Source: an uncultured bacterium (GTDB taxonomy: Bacteria; Edwardsbacteria; AC1; EtOH8). From it: a DNA stretch of 64,000 nucleotides. Shown here piece after piece: positions 19,501 to 27,499 of this stretch (its first letter is position 1; every line of letters begins with the position of its first letter). The position numbers and the translations under genes were made by a program. The stretch spans positions 248,001 through 312,000 of the forward strand of contig CALMGM010000005.1 of NCBI GenBank assembly GCA_937863685.1, read 5' to 3'. The notes under the pieces were generated by a model that worked only from the letters and a program-made list of their open reading frames with translations, was not told the DNA's origin and searched no databases.

Positions 19501-19889
19501 TTGTTGCCATCAATATCTTTAAGGATTGTGTCTGCAACGGTCAATAATAACTCCCTTCGAAAAGAATCATCTGAATATTTCCAAGCATTAAAATATATTG
19601 CTTTCCCTTTACCATTATTTGTAATATCCACTAGATCATTAAATATATTAATCACAGAACTTTTACCCAAACCCCATCCACCGAATAAACCAATTGTCAT
19701 GGGTGGCTTATTGCTCACACATAAATCGAAAAGTGTTTTAGCATAGCTAAAATGCCCCAAAGCATCATCAACTTTTATGTGGGCTTCATAGTCTTCAATG
19801 GTTTTTATTTTTTTTATGTCAATATCTTCTTCAAATAACGGTCCGTTTTTAATAATTTGAAAAGATAGTTTTTCTTTATCTTCCGTCAT
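16563..19889 (-). CDS. KAP-family P-loop NTPase with membrane insertion
   Basis: The 1108-residue protein begins a marked AT-rich stretch. Walker A is GLFGGWGLGKSS (67-78) and Walker B is YYLIIDDFDRLSP (268-280); two membrane spans (about 179-197 and 203-219) lie between them, the hallmark of KAP NTPases such as PifA of plasmid F. The C-terminal 600 residues are all-helical and repeat-like. PifA blocks phage T7, and KAP proteins recur in defence islands, so an antiviral role is plausible but not shown. The start codon overlaps the stop of a small ORF that matches the C-terminus of restriction-modification enzymes. Confidence 0.85.
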   Translation of the reverse strand: MTEDKEKLSFQIIKNGPLFEEDIDIKKIKTIEDYEAHIKVDDALGHFSYAKTLFDLCVSNKPPMTIGLFGGWGLGKSSVINIFNDLVDITNNGKGKAIYFNAWKYSDDSFRRELLLTVADTILKDIDGNKEKEKNKEKIQTLYREPVLKQPDRYEIKSIRRFINFFKTDKIRLNKKEGTAFIVAGVLFIIFILLSISKKIDTTSTVAMTLTAAWFLHIFTERLPNLFQLTEVKQYDPKIIMPEQFTKTFDNLLDPLNKDLITRVGPPYYLIIDDFDRLSPKQIGGILTEVKTFLNNKHCFVIIAMDDKVVYEELGKKISGYCEEHLRKYFDVILKMAPLPETDLSTLSKYYATKHAIREDVVNIATTVGYDNARKLKHFINLYLTKYKTLRTRKLIKENDDAVHAKIAKIVALEDLYPEVIDKIVTGAIVYDQIEDDNALFDNNNIFNYDEVKHGKYRRFVESCDIYKIDDPYLYIYLKPTSELEEFSAIFKHLITREYQKAKDILSKINELKADKLWEACVTKIQHTAYTQRRNLIEGIFELIKDGRFVKCNKDNKIMSDFIRAVKIDGNRYKLLKLYPEQIKACFNKMGQMNWVLEEIIKAFGEETNYDENILKAIIYLYDGYNGISVERELTILQKMKAWLPNNYESITKHLFILTEKQILTINTEFANDLGQYLNKDKETDNNILGIMQNTYQNVEDTSTIMSLLEQKIIAILKNEIHEEEYLSIVKRAINLIIYYNVLFKVSPVNIKNIVEAIIAYYGKNNNIGFKADALKVMAVITYRTNNPTLKGFINQQLILLDNTLLDKYLLSVKKMGYNDILNEQLDVLIAQIKSKIEAPISIERFIYLFKNRNEFSINDKLIDLLCNRVIDDAEGVTSKWVDNVDYMIAQDDTYAKALYGFMSDYLEKGNDTILTKTHLDLIILIANKLGETECKNIANKMLALYLNNENVNVSIIEEHFEFIKTNLTNDYLESEIKASTIKMLNTVDDITGDNIVWLRLLKNSIMWDDKVWEELFKCIQSKLSKTKANKEVFLYGVELINYVDKTKSAWKGRNYRKDIGEILKNHLNDDDPEIVKAVAECIEKNENKLPRNIKSNKSNEINDGKEV

Positions 19890-20026
19890 TCCCCGTCTCC
19901 TTCTACAATATTTCTCTCCACCTCGTTCAGCCCATACATCCTATACACCAGCTCGTCAATCTCCCGATCTATTACTGCAATATCTGCCGCATGGCGCTGG
20001 CGCAGTTCTGGGGTTCTGTTTAGCAT
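19886..20026 (-). pseudogene. C-terminal remnant of a restriction-modification methylase/endonuclease
   Basis: A 46-codon ORF ends with its TGA overlapping the KAP start (ATGA). Its product contains DREIDELVYRMYGLNEVER and then NIVEGDGE, which is the very common C-terminal tail of type I/IIG N6-adenine methylase enzymes (IDxLVYxLYGLTEEE). An in-frame stop lies just upstream of the ATG, so the rest of the enzyme is gone. This points to deletion of a restriction gene that was once directly upstream of the KAP gene. Confidence 0.6.
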
Positions 20027-20079
20027 TAATATATCGCTTTAGTCAATGGTCGTTAATCATTAAGACTTTGCCAAAACAT

Positions 20080-21018
20080 TTAAAACAAATATGGAACCAC
20101 CTGAAACTGCCTGCTCAGCAATATCCTGGAATTATCCCCGACTATATAGCCCGCCTTTAACCCTCCCCAGCTTAAGAATAGTCCGTAGGATTCCTTACCC
20201 TTTAACGGTGACTTGAAGAACCCGGCTTCCTCTCCGGTCACCAGCAGCCCGGCAGTGGCAAAACCCGGTTTAGCAATGCCCTTCCAAAACCCTTCTTCAC
20301 CCCAGCCCTCACCTAAAAAATAATAGCGAACGCCTATCTCCAAAGCCGACACTATGCCAATATCTTTAAACAACTTTTCCGTCTCCGCATTGTAAGCAGT
20401 AACATATGAGGAACTGTAGGCCGATATAAACTCCAGCGGGCCGGGGCCGGTGGAATCGGGCCTGAATCCCGGCAGATACTGCAATAAAAAAATGTTCAGC
20501 ATTCCATCCACCGGGTTCAATCGGGCCGACTGGGGTCCGTATTTCTTCCCATACCTTTGCAGTTTTTTCATTCCCGCCTCATATGAGTAATGCAGACGAT
20601 ATAGGTGAAGAGAATCCCTGAGGGCAATGGTGCTGTTGTCCACGCTTGGATTGCCCTCCAAATGCTTCAGTATTTCCATCACTCCGTCCAAGGCATTGTT
20701 GAGATCCCGGTTGTTGGTCAGGTCATGCTTGACCACATCGGTCTCAGCCCAATGAGCTTTGGTTTTAAACTCGTTCAGGGCTGAATACTTGTTTGCAAAT
20801 CTCTCAATAACGATGATCTCGGCCGCCAACGTGTCACCCAAGCCCGGCGCTATGGAATCCAGGCTGACGGCGGCTTTCACCGCCATCATGGACGTGGCCA
20901 CTCTGCCCAAAAGACTGACATATTGCGGCAGAGACAGAACCGCGTCGCCAGCCACCACCGGCCCCGCCAGGCACAGCAATACCAAGCCCAGCGATATTTT
21001 TTTCACGCAATCAGCCAT
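20080..21018 (-). CDS. Secreted protein of unknown function paired with a lipase-like gene
   Basis: A 312-residue product with a signal peptide (ISLGLVLLCLAGPVVAG, cut near residue 24). The mature part is helical in its first half and has a possible beta-rich end (YGLFLSWGGLKAGYIVGDNSRILLSRQFQVVPYLF). I do not recognise the family. The start overlaps the end of the upstream hydrolase gene by 16 nt, indicating translational coupling and perhaps joint function. Confidence 0.6.
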   Translation of the reverse strand: MADCVKKISLGLVLLCLAGPVVAGDAVLSLPQYVSLLGRVATSMMAVKAAVSLDSIAPGLGDTLAAEIIVIERFANKYSALNEFKTKAHWAETDVVKHDLTNNRDLNNALDGVMEILKHLEGNPSVDNSTIALRDSLHLYRLHYSYEAGMKKLQRYGKKYGPQSARLNPVDGMLNIFLLQYLPGFRPDSTGPGPLEFISAYSSSYVTAYNAETEKLFKDIGIVSALEIGVRYYFLGEGWGEEGFWKGIAKPGFATAGLLVTGEEAGFFKSPLKGKESYGLFLSWGGLKAGYIVGDNSRILLSRQFQVVPYLF

Positions 21019-21950
21019 TGTTTTATCTCCTCTTGGTGGTTTTTGACGTAGTTTTCCCAGGAATGAGGATTATTGACGGTGATATTGGGCGGGCCGCCGG
21101 AAATCAGGGCCTGACCCAGAACGCTTGCCAGGTCAGCCGCGGTATTTATATTTAACATATCCTGTTTATCCACGATTGATTTCTGGGTCAGCACATCCAT
21201 GTAGGCCCAATCCAGTTTTTTCTTCATCAAGTAACCACCCACCGGATCATAATCGCCGGTGATGGACACCCAGTTCTTAGTGGAATAATATTTCCAGAAT
21301 ATCGTCTTTTTCGATGGGCAGAACAACCCGCTAGATTTCAGTACGGCCAGCTTATCCGACACCAGGGCTTTTGACTTTTGAGCTACGGTTCTTATCAGTT
21401 GCACCGGCGAGGCCATAAAAATCACATTGGCAAAACACAACTTATCCGGGGTCAGGTTCAGCAGAGGATTATCGGACGCCTTGTGCAGCATTTCGTAGGT
21501 ATGAAAACACCCCATGCTGTGGCAGATGATGCTTATCTTTTGCTTGGCCGCGCTGACGCCCGAATCTGCGCCGTCCATGATCATTCGTTGCAGTTGGGCT
21601 GCATAAAATGTCTGAATGGTATCGTAGGCAGCATAGCTCAGCACCGGCCAGATTATATCACCGCTATATTCCGCTATGGTATCGCTGATGTTGTCGTTGC
21701 CCAGGTTCGGTTTAATGGCGTTTTTAAGAGCCTTAATTGCCTCCGAAAAATTCGCTTTCTCCTTAAACCAATCATTAATCTCGTCATAATACAAAGGATA
21801 ATAGGCGTATTTCCCGGCCTCGGCACCCAACCCTTCTTTTAGCAGATTTATCAGTGCATCGCAATCGCCGGGTTTAGCGTTGCCGATGCCGTGCACAAAA
21901 AGGATGGCCCTGTCCGCCGGCCATTTTTGTGAAATTGGGGCAAGTGACAT
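21003..21950 (-). CDS. Alpha/beta-hydrolase, lipase/esterase-like
   Basis: A 315-residue cytosolic-looking hydrolase without signal peptide. The oxyanion region is AILFVHGIGNAKPGDCD (about 15-31) and the nucleophile elbow is IICHSMGCFHTYEML with Ser in the CHSMGC motif. An acidic residue follows in SITGDYDPVGGY and a His near the end in NNPHSWENYV, so the catalytic triad appears complete. GGAGG precedes the ATG. The pairing with an exported protein would also fit an effector/immunity-type arrangement, but nothing else shows that. Confidence 0.7.
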   Translation of the reverse strand: MSLAPISQKWPADRAILFVHGIGNAKPGDCDALINLLKEGLGAEAGKYAYYPLYYDEINDWFKEKANFSEAIKALKNAIKPNLGNDNISDTIAEYSGDIIWPVLSYAAYDTIQTFYAAQLQRMIMDGADSGVSAAKQKISIICHSMGCFHTYEMLHKASDNPLLNLTPDKLCFANVIFMASPVQLIRTVAQKSKALVSDKLAVLKSSGLFCPSKKTIFWKYYSTKNWVSITGDYDPVGGYLMKKKLDWAYMDVLTQKSIVDKQDMLNINTAADLASVLGQALISGGPPNITVNNPHSWENYVKNHQEEIKQWLIA

Positions 21951-22043
21951 GTTTCCTCCTTTTATTTAATTGTTTCCAGACGCCCCAAAGCTGCCTTGTT
22001 TTGCACGCTTTCTCGTACACCGACCATATAGTTCGTGGTCCAT

Positions 22044-22223
22044 CTACGCCAGCATCCCCATCGTCCTGTCAACTATCATCTCCGCTATCATGTCCTTGAA
22101 CTCTTTTATCATTATACACCCTATGCCCTTCTGCTTAAGGGCCGGCATCCCGGCCATGCGATGGACCTTGTTGGCTTTAGCCTGGATTACAAGCTCCTGA
22201 AGGGCGGTTTTAAGGTGAGGCAT
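22044..22223 (-). CDS. Possible small helical protein
   Basis: A 59-codon ORF (MPHLKTALQELVIQAKANKV ... KEFKDMIAEMIVDRTMGMLA) is predicted to be amphipathic and helical. It has no clear ribosome binding site and no recognised family. It is the only plausible gene in the stretch between the hydrolase and the zinc-ribbon gene. Confidence 0.35.
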   Translation of the reverse strand: MPHLKTALQELVIQAKANKVHRMAGMPALKQKGIGCIMIKEFKDMIAEMIVDRTMGMLA

Positions 22224-22318
22224 AAATAACGCTTATAAATATTATTGCGATATATTTAGTAGTAACTATATACCTTCGAAAGAAAATTGTCAATTAGAAT
22301 TTATGCCGCGGAAGCTGT

Positions 22319-22546
22319 TCAGTCTGTCGCTACGATCAGCCTCCACCGGATGTCCCCTTCACCCGGTTTATGCCGGTGATGGCTTTGGGGCGGCAGGGAT
22401 TCTCCATTACCGGCGATGATTTCACAGCCGCAGCCGTCGCAGCGGTATATGCCGGAATTTTGCGCCGGCTCCCCCGGCCCGACGGCAATATCAAATGAGT
22501 AGTGATAAGCCTGTCGGATGAAATCAGGATATTTATAGGCCGCCAT
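22319..22546 (-). CDS. Zinc-ribbon small protein
   Basis: A 75-residue protein whose second half has a rubredoxin-like zinc ribbon: YRCDGCGCEIIAGNGESLPP with a following QSHHRH. Small proteins of this kind recur as conserved hypotheticals in many bacteria and are sometimes annotated as YjzC-like or protein L. Cytoplasmic; function unknown. Confidence 0.55.
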   Translation of the reverse strand: MAAYKYPDFIRQAYHYSFDIAVGPGEPAQNSGIYRCDGCGCEIIAGNGESLPPQSHHRHKPGEGDIRWRLIVATD

Positions 22547-22657
22547 AAATAGTCTCCTTGTTTTGAAAAGATCCCGCCGATAAACAAAAAGCCCGGAGTA
22601 TGGATTAATAAAATACCTCAGGCCTTTTATATAACGTTATTGGGCAGATGCAATCGC

Positions 22658-22870
22658 CTATTGCCTGGTCCATAATGTGATAGTATAGGTATAACCGTAT
22701 TTCCAGCCCTTTCCGCCGGTTCCTCCCTGATAGCCGAGAAGCAGCAAGCCTTTCTCCCACTTGCGGGCCTCATCCTCGGTGGTAAATTCGCGCACCACAC
22801 GCCAATCGAACGAGTTCCCGTGATCCAGCTTTCGCTGAGCCGGATTATCGGTCAATCCCACATAACGCAT
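22658..22870 (-). CDS. GIY-YIG-like small protein
   Basis: The start at 22870 is preferred because GGGAGG lies at the correct distance; upstream in-frame starts lie inside the neighbouring gene. The 70-residue product opens MRYVGLTDNPAQRKLDHG, which resembles the first part of a GIY-YIG fold with the tyrosine motif shifted to RYVGLT, followed by an EARKWEKGLL helix. A full GIY-YIG nuclease usually needs an additional catalytic Glu. It is 1 nt downstream of the zinc-finger gene. Confidence 0.5.
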   Translation of the reverse strand: MRYVGLTDNPAQRKLDHGNSFDWRVVREFTTEDEARKWEKGLLLLGYQGGTGGKGWKYGYTYTITLWTRQ

Positions 22871-22871
22871 A

Positions 22872-23180
22872 TTACCTCCCGTGACCTTCACTACCGCAGG
22901 TTTCCTCCGCATCGACCGGAACGAAGATGGTGGCATCTATCACTTCTATGGCCCTCCCGGTCAGGGCATTATGTTCCTTGCATAGAGGTATGATATACCA
23001 ATTGTCATCGTTGGCGCCAACCCTCAGCACCTGCCCGCCGGCTTCCGCTTGATTGGCGCAACCGGCTTCGGAACAAAACACCGCCTTGCGGCCGCTGAAT
23101 TTCTCCCAATGCGCCAGCCAGCTCCCGCAACGACAGTTATTATTCGATATCCCGTTGATGTTCCGTACTTTTTTGGTCAT
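22872..23180 (-). CDS. Zinc-finger (HNH-like) conserved hypothetical protein
   Basis: The 102-residue product has paired metal-binding motifs: NNNCRCGSWLAHWEKFSG, then AVFCSEAGCANQAEAGG, then WYIIPLCKEHN. This is a widespread conserved hypothetical family resembling a degenerate HNH zinc finger (Cys/Cys and Cys-x2-His). No activity is known to me. The gene directly precedes the GIY-YIG-like gene. Confidence 0.6.
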   Translation of the reverse strand: MTKKVRNINGISNNNCRCGSWLAHWEKFSGRKAVFCSEAGCANQAEAGGQVLRVGANDDNWYIIPLCKEHNALTGRAIEVIDATIFVPVDAEETCGSEGHGR

Positions 23181-23279
23181 AAAAAGTCCTCCTGCTTGAT
23201 TTCAAACATTCAGTTAACAAAATGCCAGGCTTTAGGAAATGCCCGACGACCCTAAAATTATCGGTTTTACAGTCAGATA

Positions 23280-23765
23280 CTATCGTTTCGACTCAAAGGC
23301 CAGGGCCTGCCTTTCCAGAGCTTCCAGATGATTTTCTTCCCATTTGACCAGGGAGTCGAAGAATTTCCTGCTATTTACATCATCACTGCTCTCTGATAAT
23401 TCGGCATACAAGGCGATGGCTTTGTTTTCTTTTTTGGCAAACTCTTTCAATGTCACCAGAACCGGCTTCGGCTCTCCGGTCAATTCCGCCAGTTTTTTGG
23501 AATATAATGGGCTAGCTTCATGCTTCCCATATTCTGGGGGTGGTCCTATATCGGGAAAATCGAACTTTTCGTGATTGTATCTGTAGCTTTCCGCCACATA
23601 TTCCAATATTCTTCGGTGCTTATCCTCGTCTTGGGAAAACTGCATCAGCATTTCTCCGGCCCGTTTATCTTTGGATAGCAGGGCAACATGCTTATAAAAA
23701 AGCGACGCCTGGTTCTCCATGTTAGCGGCCTGCTTTATGTTTTTAAGCAACTCCTTATTTTCCAT
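23280..23765 (-). CDS. Rubrerythrin/ferritin-like di-iron protein
   Basis: A 161-residue helical protein with the two Glu-x-x-His-type iron motifs of ferritin-like domains: NMENQASLFYKHVA, then SQDEDKHRRILEYV, then AKKENKAIALYAEL and WEENHLEALE. Rubrerythrin-like proteins reduce peroxides in anaerobes and microaerophiles; this one lacks the rubredoxin iron-sulfur domain. It appears to be a single-gene unit. Confidence 0.8.
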   Translation of the reverse strand: MENKELLKNIKQAANMENQASLFYKHVALLSKDKRAGEMLMQFSQDEDKHRRILEYVAESYRYNHEKFDFPDIGPPPEYGKHEASPLYSKKLAELTGEPKPVLVTLKEFAKKENKAIALYAELSESSDDVNSRKFFDSLVKWEENHLEALERQALAFESKR

Positions 23766-24111
23766 TGATTTCCCCTCTTATCAATTATTGTTTTAGTTCC
23801 AATTGCCATTTAATTATTTAACCAATCGGAAACCAAACAAAGCGACAAGGTAGCGATCCCTAATGGGAAATCTTCAAAGACCATAAATACTGCCAAGAAA
23901 CAGCCTATATAATAGCGTTCCCTCCAATAACTTCTCATGCATATTTTAGGCCATTTGAGTTGCTTTCCGCAACATTCGTAAACCTTTTAATTATATGGAA
24001 TTACAGCCACTCAGGGCTTCGGTCTATAAAGGGAAAGCAATAGTTATGCAATATTTGCCAAACATTTCGCAATAGGCAATTATACATACTATCCAGCATA
24101 GAAAAAGGCGG
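23766..24111. other. Intergenic stretch without recognisable gene
   Basis: About 350 nt, moderately AT-rich. It must contain the promoter of the rubrerythrin-like gene. No convincing ORF, RNA or repeat was seen. Confidence 0.5.
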
Positions 24112-24129
24112 GATATTATATCCCGCCTT
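24112..24129 (-). terminator. Rho-independent terminator after XRE gene
   Basis: A perfect palindrome GGCGGGATAT/ATATCCCGCC is followed on the minus strand by TTTTT (the A-run just left of 24112). It ends the HTH transcript. Confidence 0.85.
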
Positions 24130-24181
24130 GCAGAAAAGTCCGGCAAACTGCCGTATAATATTGCTTACTTTAGGTGATTTC

Positions 24182-24553
24182 TCAAGAAGCGCCCCCTCCA
24201 CTCGCCGAAATATTTACAATCTTGGCAATGCTTTTCAGCTTACTGTTGTCTACCTTATTCAAGTCCTTCATTATCTTTGACAGGATCTTTTCCCGTTCGG
24301 CAACCTTGGCCGGCACCCCTTTTTTATTGATCTCGATCTCCTTATTGCTGGGAAACAGATCCGGCACCGTCAATTTAAGGGCATGGGCTACTTTCTCCAG
24401 GGTCTTGATTGTTGGATTGACCCGAGCCTGCTCGATAAAGCCGATATATCGATAATCAAACCCGGCTTTCTCCCCCAGCTTCTCCTGGGATAAACCCTGG
24501 GCTTTACGAAGCATGCGGACTTTGACCCCCAATAGCCTGATAAATGCATCCAT
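24182..24553 (-). CDS. XRE-family HTH regulator
   Basis: A 123-residue protein. The N-terminal 70 residues are a Cro/CI-type HTH (VRMLRKAQGLSQEKLGEKAG, then YRYIGFIEQARVNPTIKTLEKVAHAL). The C-terminal part is basic and helical. It is followed by a strong terminator and lies 24 nt after a DUF6933-like gene on the same strand. Confidence 0.8.
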   Translation of the reverse strand: MDAFIRLLGVKVRMLRKAQGLSQEKLGEKAGFDYRYIGFIEQARVNPTIKTLEKVAHALKLTVPDLFPSNKEIEINKKGVPAKVAEREKILSKIMKDLNKVDNSKLKSIAKIVNISASGGGAS

Positions 24554-24577
24554 TGGTTTTTCCTTTTTTGATTGATA

Positions 24578-25084
24578 TTATGAATTGATTATATTTAATT
24601 TACTCTTAAGTACGTCCACCGGTAATTTATATGAAAGATATTTGAACGGCACTCGATGCATTTTGCTTTCAATCTCGCTCATATTGATGGAATAACGGTC
24701 CCGGTGTTGCTGCATGGAGTAGTGATACAAATAAACCAGGTTGTTTATCGAGCCGACAACCCTGCGGTTTGTGTTTTTGGTGAATATTATATCGTCCGAT
24801 TCTTTTCTTATTTTTTCTATGACCGTCAGCGGCACGTTGACCCTATGCAAGGAATCGATCAAACCGGCCATTATTTCTATCTTCATGATGTCCGTTGTCA
24901 GGCATCGCAAGGTAAACGAAAACAGGGTTGCATCATTGACGAAAAGAAACACCTTGTCGTTGTTATAATAGAAATATGTCGCGGACCAACTGCCGAGGAT
25001 ACCCTTTTCGGAAACAACTTTTTTCATCGAGGGTTCTATCCCCAATTGATCCAGGAATTTATTGGTACAATGAAGAATAAGCAT
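24578..25084 (-). CDS. DUF6933-like protein
   Basis: Starting at 25084 the product opens MLILHCTNKFLDQLGI, the characteristic beginning of the DUF6933 family, followed by WSATYFYYNNDKVFLFVNDATLFSFTLR. A start 72 nt upstream is also open but would add a basic membrane-like segment. The family often lies beside HTH regulators, as here; its function is unknown. The upstream gene on the opposite strand starts within 70 nt. Confidence 0.55.
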   Translation of the reverse strand: MLILHCTNKFLDQLGIEPSMKKVVSEKGILGSWSATYFYYNNDKVFLFVNDATLFSFTLRCLTTDIMKIEIMAGLIDSLHRVNVPLTVIEKIRKESDDIIFTKNTNRRVVGSINNLVYLYHYSMQQHRDRYSINMSEIESKMHRVPFKYLSYKLPVDVLKSKLNIINS

Positions 25085-25149
25085 TTTGTAAATAAATAAT
25101 TTTATTCTTTGATGGAAAAGTATATAAACATAATTTATTACATTATAAA

Positions 25150-25335
25150 ATGACACTACGAAATGTTCGATATGTAAGAGTACAAGACCTAACCTTAGAC
25201 CAAAAGAAGGAATTAAATATAGACGAAACCATTACCTGTGGTATTGCAGCGATAGAAACCCATAACTCCGAGCATTGCATAAAAGCCGTTATCATTAAAA
25301 GAGGTATTATAGATTACATATTAAACGGGGATTAA
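25150..25335 (+). CDS. Small hypothetical protein
   Basis: A 61-residue product (TLRNVRYVRVQDLTLDQKKE ...) with no recognised family. It is divergent from the DUF6933-like gene and 5 nt upstream of the next gene, suggesting a two-gene operon. Confidence 0.45.
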   Translation: MTLRNVRYVRVQDLTLDQKKELNIDETITCGIAAIETHNSEHCIKAVIIKRGIIDYILNGD

Positions 25336-25340
25336 TTCTA

Positions 25341-25889
25341 ATGAGCATTTCTTTTCTTATCAGTTATGGTGTTTTAAATGGCTGTTTTTCGCAGAAAAGC
25401 ATAACGGATTTTACAGTCAGTGCAAAAGAAGTATATGACAAAATATTCGATTTATGCAGAATGGACAATTATTGTTCGATTTACGGATGTTCACAATCTT
25501 TGGATAAAATAAAATCAGCGTTTAGCGGCGAACAGAAAGCACGATTTGAAGACAGTATTAACCGAGAAAATGCAACACAAGGTTGCACAGGATATGGTCC
25601 CGAGGATTATTTGACCTTGACAGAATCGGCAAAATCACTTTCGTTCAGCGGATACGTGATAGTTATTTGTGATGAGAAAGAGAAAGCAAATATCAAAGTA
25701 AACTCAAGAGCAATCGCAATAACGCCTGCTGATTTTATATTTCTTTTGAATGAATGTCTTTCGTTGTTAGACAAACTACAGAAATTACTTCCATCACGCC
25801 TTACATTGATGGATTTTATGATCGGGGCATTGTTTAGAAAGGACGCTTACGAAAGCCTGAAAAATAACATTGACAAAATCGTTGACTAA
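25341..25889 (+). CDS. Hypothetical protein, possibly part of a two-gene unit
   Basis: A 182-residue product with five cysteines in the N-terminal half (GCFSQ, LCRMDNYCSIYGCSQ, QGCTGYG) and a helical C-terminal half. There is no clear signal peptide or membrane span. I do not recognise the family. Base composition is AT-rich like the surrounding accessory region. Confidence 0.5.
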   Translation: MSISFLISYGVLNGCFSQKSITDFTVSAKEVYDKIFDLCRMDNYCSIYGCSQSLDKIKSAFSGEQKARFEDSINRENATQGCTGYGPEDYLTLTESAKSLSFSGYVIVICDEKEKANIKVNSRAIAITPADFIFLLNECLSLLDKLQKLLPSRLTLMDFMIGALFRKDAYESLKNNIDKIVD

Positions 25890-25909
25890 TAGATTTATTA
25901 AAACGATAA

Positions 25910-26467
25910 CTAATCCTTCTTGATATAAACCTTTTTCCCTTTATCATTATAATAATATTGGCCACCCCGGGGTCCGGTATATATTATCCTATCCGAGCTT
26001 TTCGTGGAAGTTTTAGTAATGGTGGTGTCTTTTTTATCTTTACTGACACTTTTTGTCGGAGTGATTGTAGACTGATTCATATGTTGATAACAATATCCCG
26101 AAGGATCTGAGGTCGTGCGTTTACAGCGAGTACCTTTCTTGGTAATTCCTAAACATTGATTTGTTTGATTTTTGTTAGATTTCTTGGTTGGGGTCGATTG
26201 CTTTGTTATTACTGCATCAGATGGTTCGGTGTCTGATTGATTATATAACACTGGAGGATGGCATCTTGAACAAGGACCATAATACTTAACTGCTTCTGAC
26301 AGTTTCATCGGAATTGAACTCTTGCGAAGGTAGCTGCAAGTTACCCGGTGGTATTTAGCCCCTGTTCTTGTAACATAAACCGTTTGATCTTCCTGCCCAA
26401 ATGAATTATTAGCAAAGAGTCCCATAAATAGAATGGAACTCAAGAGGAGAATGAGCTTTTGTTTCAT
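25910..26467 (-). CDS. Secreted protein with DUF5763-type zinc motif and basic C-terminal motif
   Basis: The start at 26467 has GGAGA upstream and opens with a signal peptide (MKQKLILLLSSILFMGLFAN). The mature 185-residue protein contains VYVTRTGAKYHRVTCSYLRKS with a following CSRCHPP (a nuclease-accessory-like motif), then QCLGITKKGTRCKRTTSDPS (DUF5763-like) and a C-terminal GPRGGQYYYNDKGKKVYI typical of PBCV-type basic adaptor domains. It follows a secreted nuclease gene with about 50 nt between them, so the two may act together outside the cytoplasm. Confidence 0.6.
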   Translation of the reverse strand: MKQKLILLLSSILFMGLFANNSFGQEDQTVYVTRTGAKYHRVTCSYLRKSSIPMKLSEAVKYYGPCSRCHPPVLYNQSDTEPSDAVITKQSTPTKKSNKNQTNQCLGITKKGTRCKRTTSDPSGYCYQHMNQSTITPTKSVSKDKKDTTITKTSTKSSDRIIYTGPRGGQYYYNDKGKKVYIKKD

Positions 26468-26521
26468 CTTTGATATTCTCCGTTTTAAATTATGGGGATT
26501 ATGGTACAAAGAGCAAGTTTA

Positions 26522-27340
26522 CTATTCTTTAAACCAGGCCCCGACGTCAATAATGCTTTCTATTATCTTCTCCTGGTCATCCGGAAGCCGATAAAAGAAG
26601 TCTATCCCCGTAAACTTTTCGACACTGTCCACAGTCACAGTGTAGCTCTGTAATGGCTCTGACGACCCGGCATTGGGCATTATAAAGCCAATAGCCTTTA
26701 TTTCGGGGAGAGTATAGTCCAATATCACTTTGTAATAATAAGTGGGCACAGAGACCTTATTTGGGCCTATAGTGGGCAATCCATCAGTCAATACCGGTCC
26801 TGTAACAACATATACTGCATTATTATCTATTGCCCACCCCCTGACCTGTTTTTCCAGCTTCTTCCAAATACCGCGATTGAAACTTGGTTCCTGGGGACTC
26901 ATGTTGCTATAATAAAACGATTCCGTCATTGCAGTCTTTGACCAGCCCATATCCGCGGCCGGCGCTAAATGTCCCTGATCATAACCTGATTTCTTATAAT
27001 CTTTGCTGGTTGCTGATCCAGTTGAGATATCCGGATCCACAAGGAATTTATTCGTCCGCTTATACTTCCCTTCTGTCTCTTTCTCAGTCAATTCATAAGC
27101 CACCCAATTGGCCTGTTCGTGCATTTCATTATAAGAAAGAGTGTATCCGGCATGAACAACGACCTGGGCATTCATTGGAATTTCCGGGATCTCCAGGGAA
27201 TCAATATGAGCTGGCTTTATATCATCAAAGTAAACAACATACTGCCATGATCCGTCCTCAAAGAGGATTACTTTCTTTCCTTCATCTGTGGTCGCTGTCT
27301 GTTGGGCGATTAATGAAGAAGGGGCTATAACAATCATCAA
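26522..27340 (-). CDS. Secreted DNA/RNA non-specific endonuclease (NucA/NucG-like)
   Basis: A 272-residue protein with an N-terminal signal (SSLIAQQTATT) and a short SH3/DUF3157-like segment (DEGKKVILFEDGSWQYV). The beta-beta-alpha metal nuclease domain has YDQGHLAPAADMGWS, where the usual DRGH motif is DQGH, and SFYYSNMSPQEPSFNRGIW with the metal-binding Asn. It would degrade nucleic acid in the periplasm or outside. Confidence 0.85.
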   Translation of the reverse strand: MMIVIAPSSLIAQQTATTDEGKKVILFEDGSWQYVVYFDDIKPAHIDSLEIPEIPMNAQVVVHAGYTLSYNEMHEQANWVAYELTEKETEGKYKRTNKFLVDPDISTGSATSKDYKKSGYDQGHLAPAADMGWSKTAMTESFYYSNMSPQEPSFNRGIWKKLEKQVRGWAIDNNAVYVVTGPVLTDGLPTIGPNKVSVPTYYYKVILDYTLPEIKAIGFIMPNAGSSEPLQSYTVTVDSVEKFTGIDFFYRLPDDQEKIIESIIDVGAWFKE

Positions 27341-27499
27341 TGCTATTATAAAATAATAATTTCTGAAAGTTATCCCCAGAAAAAGAAAAAAACTTCCCGT
27401 AGATTTATCTTCAGGAAGCCAAGAAAATAAAATATTCTATCCATCGTAAAATAAATAGAAAAATATAAAAAGAATTAAAATAATATTACTATAAGAAAA

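Noticed and set aside
24001-24201. 66-codon minus-strand ORF
   Set aside because: It runs through the perfect terminator palindrome at 24112-24129 and has no ribosome binding site.
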